Below are positions 39,718-48,543 of a stretch of DNA of 64,000 nt, piece after piece. Below the pieces are notes generated by a model. It was not told the DNA's origin and searched no databases. It saw nothing but the letters and a program-made list of their open reading frames with translations. The DNA comes from Nostoc sp. RI_552 (GTDB lineage: Bacteria; Cyanobacteriota; Cyanobacteriia; Cyanobacteriales; Nostocaceae): positions 1 to 64,000 of the forward strand of contig WGNO01000026.1 in the NCBI GenBank assembly GCA_016124525.1, read 5' to 3'. A program made the position numbers and the translations under genes. Numbering within the stretch: position 1 is the stretch's first letter; every line of letters starts with the position of its first letter.

Positions 39718-40990
39718 TAATTCAGAAGTAGCTTACCACGATGCTACCAAGCATTCTTATCTCTCTGTACAGATTAACCCTAATTATGTAGACCATGGAA
39801 CACAGCCAACTGCATTTAAAGTCTATCCAAAATTTTACCGTCGGGTGAAATTAAATCTTAATAATTCTCTTCATGGGTTTATTTGGTTAACCAGTGCAGT
39901 TACCCTAGAAAAGGTATATAAAGATGTGCACCACAAACTACGGGTAAATCCATCAGCAGGTGCTTTATATCCTACAGAACTTTATGTACAAATTCGCGGG
40001 ATATCAGAAATAGTAGATGGTATCTATCATCTAGAAGTTGAGAATAATTGTCTAACTCTTATATATGAATTAATTGATGATGGATTAGAAAATCATATTA
40101 TACCGGGAAAAAGTATCAGAGGATGCATTTTTTTAATTAGTTGTGTTTATTATAGGTCTAGCTGGAAATATCAGGATAGGAGCCTAAGATATTGCTTTTT
40201 AGATAGCGGTCATCATTTAGGCGCGATTGCAGCATCAGCTTATCTCTATAACCAAGATATACAACTGATCTTCGACTTTGATAAACTTGCCCTCAATACA
40301 GTTTTAGGCTTTGAAAATAAAGAGTTTATCACTGGTGGGGTAATTTCAGGTGAGGTGCTAGACAAACCTGTAAGAGGTTTAAGACTCAAAGTTCCTTTTG
40401 TCTGTGGTACTGATTATTTTGAAGCTAACCAATTCATTGAGCATAGCTATCAAGTAACAGCTGTGCAACAAAGCCTAGCACAGCCACTACAACGGCCACA
40501 GTTTCACTTCAACAAAGATCAATTTTATCAAACTGTTTGGAATAGACGTTCAATTAGACGTTTCCGGAAACAGTTTATTTCTCAAGAAGATTATGTATAT
40601 ATTTGGCGACAAATAGAACAACCAATACCAACACAGCATTTTGAGGAAATCCAAATTTACTGTGTTGTGCATCGAGTTGAAGGGATATTACCTGGAATAT
40701 ATAAAGGTACGCATCTGCTCACAGCAGGTAATTTCACGGAAAAGACAAGTTACTTATGTGTAAATCAAGGGATGGCTGGAGATTGTGCTGTAACTTTGTT
40801 CTTTGTTTCTGACTATGTAAATTATCAAACTGCTATGCAATTAGCTGGTTTTCTAGGACAAAGAATTTATTTGGTGAGCAATTATTTGGGAATTAATTGT
40901 AGTGGAATTGGTGCTTATTACGATGACGAAACCCAAGAATTATTACAAACCAACAAAGATATCCTCTATGGAATGGCTATTGGGAAATAA
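39704..40990 (+). CDS. SagB-type nitroreductase-family oxidoreductase with two domains
   Basis: In this 428-residue protein the N-terminal half holds a SagB-type nitroreductase domain (KLRVNPSAGALYPTELYVQI; SGHHLGAIAASAYLYN). The C-terminal half is a second copy (FYQTVWNRRSIRRFRKQFIS; GDCAVTLFFVSDYVNYQTAM; GINCSGIGAYYDDETQEL). The fold binds FMN. SagB enzymes oxidise azolines in RiPP synthesis, but no precursor peptide or cyclodehydratase is visible, so the substrate is unknown. It sits in an operon with an ankyrin protein upstream and a 124-residue companion 18 bases downstream. Confidence 0.82.
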   Translation: MPKRNNSEVAYHDATKHSYLSVQINPNYVDHGTQPTAFKVYPKFYRRVKLNLNNSLHGFIWLTSAVTLEKVYKDVHHKLRVNPSAGALYPTELYVQIRGISEIVDGIYHLEVENNCLTLIYELIDDGLENHIIPGKSIRGCIFLISCVYYRSSWKYQDRSLRYCFLDSGHHLGAIAASAYLYNQDIQLIFDFDKLALNTVLGFENKEFITGGVISGEVLDKPVRGLRLKVPFVCGTDYFEANQFIEHSYQVTAVQQSLAQPLQRPQFHFNKDQFYQTVWNRRSIRRFRKQFISQEDYVYIWRQIEQPIPTQHFEEIQIYCVVHRVEGILPGIYKGTHLLTAGNFTEKTSYLCVNQGMAGDCAVTLFFVSDYVNYQTAMQLAGFLGQRIYLVSNYLGINCSGIGAYYDDETQELLQTNKDILYGMAIGK

Positions 40991-41008
40991 CTAGGATCAT
41001 AAAGGCAG

Positions 41009-41383
41009 ATGGCTAACAAGAAGTTTTATTTTAATAGTGATGATTTTCATCCTATGCAACCCACATCAGCAGATATTATACTGCGGCAACAATTAGAAGA
41101 TTCCATTAGTAGGTATTTTTATGAGGGGTGCAATCGTACCATTCAAAACTTACTATCTAACTGTCGCTGGTACGTCACAACCCGGGCTAATGGGATGACA
41201 TTGGTAATTGAATGTCCTGACCAAGTTACTAATTGGCGTGTTTTACAACAAATTGTACCAATGGGAACTTTGCTGAACTCTATTATCAGCAGTGCTAAAA
41301 TCCGTGTTTGTCCCCCAGATAGTCAAGGTGTACCCTTTGAAATGAGGGTAGATGAACTGTCTGTTTATCGTGATTGGGCGTGA
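41009..41383 (+). CDS. Uncharacterised ~124-residue protein, paralog 1
   Basis: I recognise no named domain. The protein has FYEGCNRTIQNLLSNCRWYV, LVIECPDQVTNWRVLQQIV and a conserved ending KIRVCPP-(6)-PFEMRVDELSVYRDW. The product of 58,454-58,825 shares the same layout (RYF..C.R..Q.LLS.C.WY; I.CPD.V..W..; KIRV.PP; PFE..V.E.S.YRDW). Both sit next to a flavin-type oxidoreductase gene (SagB-like here, LLM there). A partner or regulatory subunit role is inference. Confidence 0.7.
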   Translation: MANKKFYFNSDDFHPMQPTSADIILRQQLEDSISRYFYEGCNRTIQNLLSNCRWYVTTRANGMTLVIECPDQVTNWRVLQQIVPMGTLLNSIISSAKIRVCPPDSQGVPFEMRVDELSVYRDWA

Positions 41384-41399
41384 TGATTTGTAATTGGGT

Positions 41400-41861
41400 T
41401 TACTGGCTAATGAGTGTGGTTAATTGTTTAAAAACTAAATCGGCGGAATGTTGAACTACGGGACTTAGTTGAAGCCCCAAATCAAGACTTGCGGCTTCAA
41501 TTAGGTAGACTGTTACCTGTTGGGGAAAGTTATTGGCAAAGATTTTCCGTCCAGCGGCTAAAGCATGGTCCCAGCGAAAATTATGTAAGTTATAACTGGG
41601 TTCTGGTAAAGCTTCTAGTTCTTTGCCTGGGACTTTAAATATAGCACCAGGTTCCGAACCTGTGGAACTGGCATCAATAATTATTAAAGCTTTACTACCT
41701 CTGGCTTGGAACATTACCTCCATCCCTGCGGTTCCACAGTCAAAAACTTGCACGTCAGGATGGGGATTTTGAGCTAGATATTGTTGTAGCCTTTGGGCAA
41801 TAATTACCCCCACAGCGTCGTCACTGCGGTTGAGGTTACCGCAACCAATTATAGTTAGCAT
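41400..41861 (-). CDS. hupW: Uptake hydrogenase maturation protease HupW
   Basis: This 153-residue HyaD/HybD-family endopeptidase has IIGCGNLNRSDDAVGVIIAQ (the first acidic metal ligand), QVFDCGTAGMEVMF and LIIIDASSTGSEPG. It ends with LQLSPVVQHSADLVFKQL. It cleaves the C-terminal tail of HupL after nickel insertion. It lies close to hupL, and both are on the minus strand. Confidence 0.92.
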   Translation of the reverse strand: MLTIIGCGNLNRSDDAVGVIIAQRLQQYLAQNPHPDVQVFDCGTAGMEVMFQARGSKALIIIDASSTGSEPGAIFKVPGKELEALPEPSYNLHNFRWDHALAAGRKIFANNFPQQVTVYLIEAASLDLGLQLSPVVQHSADLVFKQLTTLISQ

Positions 41862-41976
41862 GATGGCATGGGTGTATAATTTAATATTTTAATATTTGCT
41901 AAACATATGCTTAAGATGATCTTAATCCGGGGCTATTAGTGTGGAGTCAATTGTTTATAAACGAAAAGCCCACCAT

Positions 41977-42963
41977 ATGAAATTTAAACAGCTACTCACC
42001 ACCCTGATTCCCTTTTGTTTATTTGGTGTCTCTGTCAGTTTGGTTAGTCCCACCAATGCACAAATAGGGTCTCACACTAGCACTTACAGTCCCAAACGCT
42101 TCGACTTTGCTTTAATTGGGGATATACCCTATGATGAGCGGCAAGAAGTGGAGTATGAAAAGCTCATTACAGATATTAATAAATCTCGGGTGCATTTTGT
42201 CATTCACGATGGGGACTTTAAGAGCGGTTCTAGTCTTTGCTCGGATGAGTTGTTTGCAGATAGATTAGAGTCGTTCCAAGAATTTAGATATCCCCTGATT
42301 TATATATTTGGTGATAATGAGTGGACAGATTGTCATCGTACGGCTGCGGGTGGATATGATCCTATTGAGCGCTTAGAAAAATTACGCTCCATGTTCACAC
42401 CTGGAAATGTCAGCTTTGGACGCAGAAAAATTACACTCAACCGTCAAAGTAATAATCCTGTTTACAGTAAGTTTCGTGAAAACCTTCACTGGACTCATGG
42501 TGATGTTTTCTTTACTGGTATTCATGTTGTTGGTAGTAACAATAACCTGGGGCGTAATGCAGAAAATGATGTTGAGTATGCCGAACGTAACGATGCTAAT
42601 TTAGCTTGGTTAAGGGAATCATTTGTCATTGCTAAAAACAATGATAATTTAGGTATGGTGATTGTTATCCATGCTAACCCCGATGATTTTAGAGTAGCTG
42701 CAAATGCTGAAAATAATGGTTTTAAGGATTTTATTGATGCCTTAAAAGTTGAATTAGAAGACTACAACAAGCCAGTGATGCTGGTACATGGAGATAGTCA
42801 TTACTTTCGTATTGATAAACCTCTAAACAATTCATTGGGCAGGATTATCCCCAATTTTACCCGTGTTGAGACTTTTGGATCTCCCAATGTTCATTGGTTA
42901 AGAGTAACTGTTGATCCACGTAATCCAAATTTATTTGAAGTCAATCAAGAAATTTTGGAATAA
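41977..42963 (+). CDS. Secreted metallophosphoesterase-like protein
   Basis: ATG 41,977 gives a Sec signal peptide (MKFKQLLTTLIPFCLFGVSV, then SLVSPTNA|Q). The mature ~300 residues hold calcineurin-like metal motifs: FALIGDIPYDERQ, VIHDGDFKSGS, FGDNEWTDCH, VVIHANPDD-like MVIVIHAN, and LVHGDSHYFRID. It is probably a periplasmic phosphatase. The longer GTG frame from 41,941 would bury the signal peptide and is rejected. Confidence 0.83.
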   Translation: MKFKQLLTTLIPFCLFGVSVSLVSPTNAQIGSHTSTYSPKRFDFALIGDIPYDERQEVEYEKLITDINKSRVHFVIHDGDFKSGSSLCSDELFADRLESFQEFRYPLIYIFGDNEWTDCHRTAAGGYDPIERLEKLRSMFTPGNVSFGRRKITLNRQSNNPVYSKFRENLHWTHGDVFFTGIHVVGSNNNLGRNAENDVEYAERNDANLAWLRESFVIAKNNDNLGMVIVIHANPDDFRVAANAENNGFKDFIDALKVELEDYNKPVMLVHGDSHYFRIDKPLNNSLGRIIPNFTRVETFGSPNVHWLRVTVDPRNPNLFEVNQEILE

Positions 42964-43035
42964 TCAGGTTAGCCCATGGGGAGGATTTTTAAATTCCAAG
43001 AATTGCGAGTTTAACTAATAAGCTTATTTGTAGGG

Positions 43036-43061
43036 GGTTTGTCTATTTAAATAGACAAACC
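43036..43061. terminator. Perfect 26-bp palindrome between convergent genes
   Basis: GGTTTGTCTATTT is followed directly by its reverse complement. It lies between the phosphoesterase (ends 42,963, plus) and the 43,073 gene (minus), and is a likely bidirectional terminator. Confidence 0.75.
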
Positions 43062-43072
43062 TTGGTATCTGG

Positions 43073-43495
43073 CTAAAACTTTACACCATATTTGTGAGCA
43101 ATTTCCATAAATTTTTCACACTGCTTTTTTGATGCGTCGGTTAAAATCATTTCTGCTTGTTCTGGAGTATTGCCATCTTTAGGAATTAAGTACTTGACAT
43201 AAAGTGCTACAAAGTCGGCTACAACTGCTAAACCAGATAAACCGTGTTTGTCAGCCTCTTTACCAGCGATGGCAGCTACTAAACCTGCTTTAATGGGGTC
43301 TGGTTTAACCTTCATAAACTGATCAATCAGCTTAGGAATATACTCGGTCGGAGGCAAGTTATTCAACTTACTTTGGTCTGGAGTAAAATTACATTCTGCT
43401 GCTTTTGCCTGCTCTAAAACACACCATTCTATAAATTCTTGCAGTGCTGCTTCAGGAAGGCGAGGGAGATATTTATGTAGGGCTATATCAGGCAC
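43073..43495 (-). CDS. Conserved hypothetical protein near hupL
   Basis: This 140-residue helical, charge-balanced protein (HKYLPRLPEAALQEFIEWCV; KVKPDPIKAGLVAAIAGKEA; GLSGLAVVADFVALYVKYLI) has no signal peptide or clear membrane span. I do not recognise the family. The gene is on the same strand as hupSL, 340 bases beyond hupL with a MITE copy between. Confidence 0.6.
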   Translation of the reverse strand: MPDIALHKYLPRLPEAALQEFIEWCVLEQAKAAECNFTPDQSKLNNLPPTEYIPKLIDQFMKVKPDPIKAGLVAAIAGKEADKHGLSGLAVVADFVALYVKYLIPKDGNTPEQAEMILTDASKKQCEKFMEIAHKYGVKF

Positions 43496-43717
43496 AGGCT
43501 TACGGTGTAAATTGATTTTTTTTGAGGTGCATCATAGCTAGCCTAATGCATTATTTATCTTAGTTTTAGTATGTTAAGCTACGAGTTGAAAACAAATAAT
43601 CAGACTACAAATTTACAAAATAGTGTGGTAAAAATGAAGTGTATAAATCAATGTTACAGCGATACGATGTTGATTTATTGACTGATGACTTTTCCCTTTT
43701 CCCCACCCCTCACACAT

Positions 43718-43825
43718 ATACAGTGTATTTTATCTGAGTAGGTACAGAAGGGCGGGCTTTGCTGCCCACCCCACAAGATTTGTGATATTAAGGTTTGTAC
43801 TTTATTTACTTGAAAAGTGCTGTAA
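43718..43825 (+). repeat. MITE-like dispersed repeat, copy B
   Basis: A 108-bp copy, nearly identical to copies A and C. The central stem is GGGCGGGC/GCCCACCC. It ends 12 bases from the hupL stop codon and may supply the hupL 3' end structure. Confidence 0.8.
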
Positions 43826-43837
43826 CTGTTCACTAAA

Positions 43838-45433
43838 TTAAGCAGTACGAAAACGCGCCAATTCCTCACCAGTTTTGGCATCATGGGCGTGAACAGTACA
43901 CACCAAACAAGAATCAAAGGAGCGGGCCACGTGACCAACTTCCACAGGGTCAGTGGAATCGTAGATAGGTGTTCCTATTAAAGCTTGTTCAACGGGGCCG
44001 GGTTTACCCTCGCCGTCACGGGGGCCGATATTCCAAGTACCGGGAGTGATGACTTGGTAATTTTTAATCTTACCCCCCTCTACCTCAATCCAATGAGACA
44101 AGGCACCCCGTGCCGCTTCTGTTGCACCCCAACCCTGACCGTCTTTTTCTGTGGGTTTTATATACCAGGGGTCATTTAATTTAAACTCCCGCAAGCAGTG
44201 TTCAGCTTGGCGATATAGTTTTACAATTTCATGAAGTCGTGCGAGCTGACGCAAGTGAACATTGGCACCAGCCATGTGCTTAAAAGCATCCAAAATCAAA
44301 CTATCGTGGTGTTGCCAAGGTTCTCCGTGATTTCCACCAGCTACTAATTGCCGGGCTAAGGGGCCTGCTTCTAAGCGTCCGAAGTCTTTGTGAAGTACAG
44401 CAGTTGCCCAAGAATAGGCATTTTGAAAATCTTTAGTATTATTCACTGTGGGTTTAGTGGTGCGATGGCTTGGGTGAATATCTGCTGTACCTTCATCGTA
44501 CCAAGAATGAGTTGTATTCTCACGGAGTAAGGATTGATCCATCAAAGTGTGAGTATCAGTGAAACTGTCATACACACCACTTTTCATAATCATGGCAGCA
44601 TTGCGTCCTGGGATAGTGGGGTTTTGGTATTTGTCCTCATGGGCTAAATATCCCCAAGTTACGTATTTACCAACACCGGCTCCATATCTATCCAGACCGA
44701 TATCTAAACCCATGCGCCAATAAAAACCCAAATCTGATTCACGATGATGGCGGTGTTCATCCAACCAGGCCATAAAATCATTATAGGTGCGAATTTGTTC
44801 ATAACGTTCTAGAGAACAACCCAACCACACTGGTTCTAACCAATTGGTGCGGAAGTATTCCAAAATTGCCCAAGCCCGGGTAATATCTGTAAGGGTGGGG
44901 GCGCACATCACACCACCAGGAACCATGTAACTAGAATGAGGCCACTGGCCGCCAAAGAGGGCATAAATTTCTACAGGTTTGGCGGAAATTGTGATGCCGA
45001 TTTCGTAGGACTTGCCGGTAAAAGCAGCAAATCTGCGACAGGCTTCTTCATAAAAGCGACTACTACGATAATTTTTATTTGTCAAATCAATGGCAAACAA
45101 TCCATAAAAGTACCGAGGAATACTTTGCATTGTTTCGAGAATTTGACCTAAATTTCTGGCCAAAATCGCATTACGAGGAACTTCTGTACCCCAGAGTGTA
45201 TCTAATGCCCAAGATGCACTGGTTAGATGTGAACCGCCGCATATACCACAAATGCGGGGTGTGACAATTAATCCGGCTTGGGGGTCTTTACCTCGGAGTA
45301 TAATTTCAAATCCCCGGAAGAGTTCCGCGTGTGTCCAGGCGTTAATTACCCGGCCATCTTCGATATCGACACGAACATCTAAATCGCCCTCAACTCTACC
45401 AACAGGGGAAATATCCAGCGTTTGAATAGTCAT
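43838..45433 (-). CDS. hupL: Uptake [NiFe]-hydrogenase large subunit, uninterrupted
   Basis: This 531-residue large subunit oxidises the H2 made by nitrogenase. Nickel ligands are in TPRICGICGGSHL (L1) and DSCLVCTVHAHD (L2). The 15-residue tail after CTVH is removed by HupW. The start is ATG 45,433 (MTIQTLDISPVGRVEGDL), with GGAGAGGAGA in front; the longer frame is spacer. In some Anabaena hupL is split by an element excised by XisC; here the gene is complete. Confidence 0.97.
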   Translation of the reverse strand: MTIQTLDISPVGRVEGDLDVRVDIEDGRVINAWTHAELFRGFEIILRGKDPQAGLIVTPRICGICGGSHLTSASWALDTLWGTEVPRNAILARNLGQILETMQSIPRYFYGLFAIDLTNKNYRSSRFYEEACRRFAAFTGKSYEIGITISAKPVEIYALFGGQWPHSSYMVPGGVMCAPTLTDITRAWAILEYFRTNWLEPVWLGCSLERYEQIRTYNDFMAWLDEHRHHRESDLGFYWRMGLDIGLDRYGAGVGKYVTWGYLAHEDKYQNPTIPGRNAAMIMKSGVYDSFTDTHTLMDQSLLRENTTHSWYDEGTADIHPSHRTTKPTVNNTKDFQNAYSWATAVLHKDFGRLEAGPLARQLVAGGNHGEPWQHHDSLILDAFKHMAGANVHLRQLARLHEIVKLYRQAEHCLREFKLNDPWYIKPTEKDGQGWGATEAARGALSHWIEVEGGKIKNYQVITPGTWNIGPRDGEGKPGPVEQALIGTPIYDSTDPVEVGHVARSFDSCLVCTVHAHDAKTGEELARFRTA

Positions 45434-45514
45434 TCTCCTCTCCTTTAAGTAATTAGGGGAGTGGGAAGTAGAGGGATAGAAAAAACCAAATTTCTGTTCC
45501 CCAATTCCCATTCC

Positions 45515-46477
45515 CTAAACTGTGAAAAAGTCTTCTTCTGCCCAAAGGGGCATAGCATCTTTGGCTGCCATTGTCAATACTGCATAGTGTTTTTGTTTGA
45601 CTCCTGGGGGTAATTCTTTGGGAACCCCCATTACTGTTTGGGTTTTAAATACTGTTCCTGGTTGGAGGTCAAAGAAGGGAAACTCTGGTTCTGTACAACC
45701 TAAACAAGGCATCCCAATGCGGGTTTTGGAAGAAACACGGTTCCACAAAATGCGGTTGCAGGATGAATGTGTCATGGGGCCACGACAACCCAAGTCATAA
45801 AATAAGCAACCTTTACGTTGACCAAATTCCCCAGTTGATGCTTTGTAGGCAAAGTGAACATTACGGGTACAGCCTGTTTGGGTGTAGGTGTTGAAAAAAG
45901 TTTGAGGACGATGCAATTCATCTAAGGCAATATCCACTATGCGTCCAGTGGCGATGGCCACTAATATCTGGGTGATCCAATCGGGATGGGCGGGACATCC
46001 GGGAATATTAATTACGGGTAATCCGCCTTTAGAGATAAAATCTTTGCCTAAAAACCCGCCTTTTTCACCCTTGAGAAATTGTAAGCCCTTTGACTCGCTG
46101 GGATTGGGTGACATTGCTGGGATTCCTCCCCACGTGGCACAGTCTCCCACGGCTACAATGAATTTAGCCGCTTGGGACAAGTCAGTTAACCAATCTTTCA
46201 TGGGGCGGTCAGCGAAGCGATTCCATTGACCAGTGCCGTTGGGGGCATTAACTACACTGCCTTCAAAGACTAAAATATCTAAGGAAATCTTACCGGAAAT
46301 ACAATCCCGCAGCATGGTTTGCAAGTTATTACCGATTTCCAATCCCAAAGATGGATGCCAAAGTACCTTGATGCCAAAGTCGGCAATTAAATCACAGACT
46401 GTGGGCTCTTCAGCGTTTAGAAATGACATGGTGTTGCCTGAACATGCACCACCTTGTAGCCATAGTACGTTAGTCAT
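45515..46477 (-). CDS. hupS: Uptake [NiFe]-hydrogenase small subunit
   Basis: This 320-residue small subunit carries the electron-transfer Fe-S clusters. Proximal cluster cysteines are in LQGGACSGNTMS and VGDCATWGG, with GCPAHPDW downstream; further Cys occur in CLFYDLGCRGP, SSCNRILW and GMPCLGCTEPEFP. Cyanobacterial HupS has no Tat signal or C-terminal membrane anchor, and none is seen. It is followed after 81 bases by hupL. Confidence 0.96.
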   Translation of the reverse strand: MTNVLWLQGGACSGNTMSFLNAEEPTVCDLIADFGIKVLWHPSLGLEIGNNLQTMLRDCISGKISLDILVFEGSVVNAPNGTGQWNRFADRPMKDWLTDLSQAAKFIVAVGDCATWGGIPAMSPNPSESKGLQFLKGEKGGFLGKDFISKGGLPVINIPGCPAHPDWITQILVAIATGRIVDIALDELHRPQTFFNTYTQTGCTRNVHFAYKASTGEFGQRKGCLFYDLGCRGPMTHSSCNRILWNRVSSKTRIGMPCLGCTEPEFPFFDLQPGTVFKTQTVMGVPKELPPGVKQKHYAVLTMAAKDAMPLWAEEDFFTV

Positions 46478-46513
46478 TACCTACAGGGTTTTCTATTGTT
46501 AATTATGTCTGAT

Positions 46514-46527
46514 GTAGGTGATATTAC
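46514..46527. promoter_or_regulatory. NtcA-type site between hupS and the extended hyp operon
   Basis: GTAGGTGATATTAC fits GTA-N8-TAC exactly. It is 36 bases upstream of the hupS ATG in the 392-base divergent region (46,478-46,869). NtcA activates nitrogen-stress genes; hupSL and the extended hyp operon are both reported to be nitrogen-regulated in Nostoc. The site lies close to the start codon, so activation of hupS from here would need a very short leader. I see no other named element in the region. Confidence 0.6.
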
Positions 46528-46869
46528 TTGTAGGGTATCACCTGTTTATCAATATTTATTAAATAGTATAGTCTAGTTTTTTAATAGATTTTTAGTTATT
46601 AAATAAAAATTAATTATTAATAGTATCTTTGTCCAAATCGCAATTTATACTCCTAATTAACAAGGCGAAAATAGCTATTAAATCTTGCAAGTATTTAAAG
46701 GTAAGATAAATATTAGCAATTTCCCCCTAGAATTTTATAAATAGATTGTTCTATAGTGAAAAAACTGATTTACACAATTTGGCAAGACGAGATCAATAAG
46801 GTCTTGACAAGGGTATAGGGAAATGGGATTCAACATCTGCGTAAATCGACTTAGTTAATAAACCCACCT

Positions 46870-47874
46870 ATGGGCGTTGACCAAATCAAGGCAGTTATGA
46901 ACCCCAGCATTACAGATTCAGCAGTGAAAGCTGCTATAGCAGCAATAGCATCAGAGTCAGCGACGCCAGCAGAAAAAATTCAAATGCTGATAGACATGGC
47001 TCAAGGCTTTCATAAGCAGCCCAAAACTAGCCAAGATTTGCGGTATGCAGTGGGGCTATACTATCGGGCGTATCAAATGTGCGGTGAGGATTATCCCTTA
47101 TTGCAAGCACGGGCTTTGGTGGGGATGGCAGGAACGTTACAAACTATACCTGAAGAAGGTTCCCAACTTTTACTGCAAGCCAAAGGCAGCTATGAAGAAG
47201 CTTTGCCAATTTTACAACAATTAGCCTTGCCAGAGGAACTAGCAGAGGCACAGATGAATTATGGGTTGGTGTTGCAGTGTTTGGTGCCATTTAATCTGGC
47301 ACGAATTACGGACAGCATCAAAGCTTATCACGAGGCTTTGCAGGTGTTTACCTGGAAAGATTACCCACAAGAATACGCAATTTTATACAATAATATTGCC
47401 ATTGCTTATCTGTCCATGCCTATGGCATCGGAACGGGAATACTTGCGCCAAGGTTTAGCAGTGCAATCCTTTGAAGTGGCATTAAAGCATATTAACTTAA
47501 TTGAGCATCCCAGGGAATATGCGATGTTACAAAACAACTTGGGTAATGCTTTGCAATATTTAGTCAGTTCCCATCCTGTAGATAATAACTTACGAGCGAT
47601 GGCAGCTTACGACGAAGCGTTAAAAGTGCGTAACCCCAGAGATACACCCTTAGAATACGCTAACACCATTTCTAACAAAGCTAACGCTTTATTCAACTTA
47701 CCGGACAACCCAAAAAAACCAGAAGCGGGTAATGCTCAAAACCTTTTGCAAGCAAATTCTTACTATCAAGAAGCTTGGGCAATTTTTAGCGAAAATCAGC
47801 AAATAGAACAAGCGGAAGCTGTGGGACAAGCAATACAAGATGTACAAGCAGAAATGGGAAGGGTTACGGGTTAA
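46870..47874 (+). CDS. TPR-like protein, first gene of the extended hyp operon
   Basis: The 334-residue helical repeat protein has AVGLYYRAYQMCGEDYPLLQ, AEAQMNYGLVLQCLVPFNLA, YAILYNNIAIAYLSMP and YAMLQNNLGNALQYLVS. The repeats are longer than classical TPR. Homologous genes precede hypF in Nostoc/Anabaena and were proposed to help maturation of the hydrogenase small subunit. ATG 46,870 is used; Met10 is an alternative. Confidence 0.82.
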   Translation: MGVDQIKAVMNPSITDSAVKAAIAAIASESATPAEKIQMLIDMAQGFHKQPKTSQDLRYAVGLYYRAYQMCGEDYPLLQARALVGMAGTLQTIPEEGSQLLLQAKGSYEEALPILQQLALPEELAEAQMNYGLVLQCLVPFNLARITDSIKAYHEALQVFTWKDYPQEYAILYNNIAIAYLSMPMASEREYLRQGLAVQSFEVALKHINLIEHPREYAMLQNNLGNALQYLVSSHPVDNNLRAMAAYDEALKVRNPRDTPLEYANTISNKANALFNLPDNPKKPEAGNAQNLLQANSYYQEAWAIFSENQQIEQAEAVGQAIQDVQAEMGRVTG

Positions 47875-47928
47875 CTTGACATTTTTTCCATTGTTCTCAT
47901 GATTTAGGAGTTAAAAACAAGAAGTAGG

Positions 47929-48168
47929 ATGAAAGATTTTCTCACAACTTTAGGATCTGGGGATTTGAATATAGCAACAGAATTCACCTGGATATTCATA
48001 GCAACAGCCTTATCAATGATTGGTGGCGCTATAGGGGGAATGCTGTTGGCGGGAAAGGATATAGGTTATGAATTTTCAGCAACATTGGGGGCATTATTTG
48101 GACCTGCTGGTATAATTCCTGCCCTAATTTTAAGTTTTGCTTTGCTCAATTTATTCACAAATCATTAG
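47929..48168 (+). CDS. Small membrane protein of the extended hyp operon (1)
   Basis: The 79-residue protein has two hydrophobic helices (FTWIFIATALSMIGGAIGGM and LFGPAGIIPALILSFALLNL) joined by LLAGKDIGYEF. It is Gly-rich in the first helix, suggesting packing. The function is unknown. It begins 54 bases after the TPR gene. Confidence 0.7.
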   Translation: MKDFLTTLGSGDLNIATEFTWIFIATALSMIGGAIGGMLLAGKDIGYEFSATLGALFGPAGIIPALILSFALLNLFTNH

Positions 48169-48176
48169 GAAATATT

Positions 48177-48401
48177 ATGCTAGAAATTGGATGGCTTGCT
48201 GTCAAATTGTTTCTCAAAGGGAAGCTCATACGCAACCCCGTATATTTTTTTAAACAAGTTATGATTGGTACAGCTATTGGAACAGTTATTTTTCTATCAT
48301 TGTCCCAAACTGAATTGCCCTTTTGTTTACCAATCACAATATCTAGTTTAATTACAGGTACAGTTATGCCATTTCTGCTCAAAGATTTCAAAATGAAGTA
48401 A
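48177..48401 (+). CDS. Small membrane protein of the extended hyp operon (2)
   Basis: The 74-residue protein has a basic N-terminal half (KLFLKGKLIRNPVYFFKQVM) followed by a hydrophobic segment (IGTAIGTVIFLSL) and a second one near the C-terminus (LPITISSLITGTVMPFLL). It follows the first small gene by eight bases and probably works with it. The function is unknown. Confidence 0.65.
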   Translation: MLEIGWLAVKLFLKGKLIRNPVYFFKQVMIGTAIGTVIFLSLSQTELPFCLPITISSLITGTVMPFLLKDFKMK

Positions 48402-48516
48402 TTAGTCAAAGTACAGAATTCTTAATATTCCTGAATGTACTCATTGAGAAAGCACCTATGGTCATATGACTAAGCTGTTAGTAGGTTGGTAATTACTGAC
48501 GCATTTTTAATGTCCA

Positions 48517-48543
48517 ATGACTAATGACTAATGACTAATGACA
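48517..48543 (+). repeat. STRR heptanucleotide repeat overlapping a start codon
   Basis: Nearly four copies of ATGACTA run in tandem. The last ATG (48,538) is the start codon of the NifU-Rieske gene. ATG 48,517 is in the same frame but hits TAA after four codons. Confidence 0.85.

Noticed and set aside
41941-41976. GTG start for the secreted phosphoesterase
   Set aside because: It would place 12 charged residues before a clear signal peptide; the ATG at 41,977 gives a normal Sec leader.
44390-44420. hupL element site
   Set aside because: The sequence partly resembles the XisC repeat of Anabaena hupL but matches over only about eight bases, and hupL is uninterrupted.
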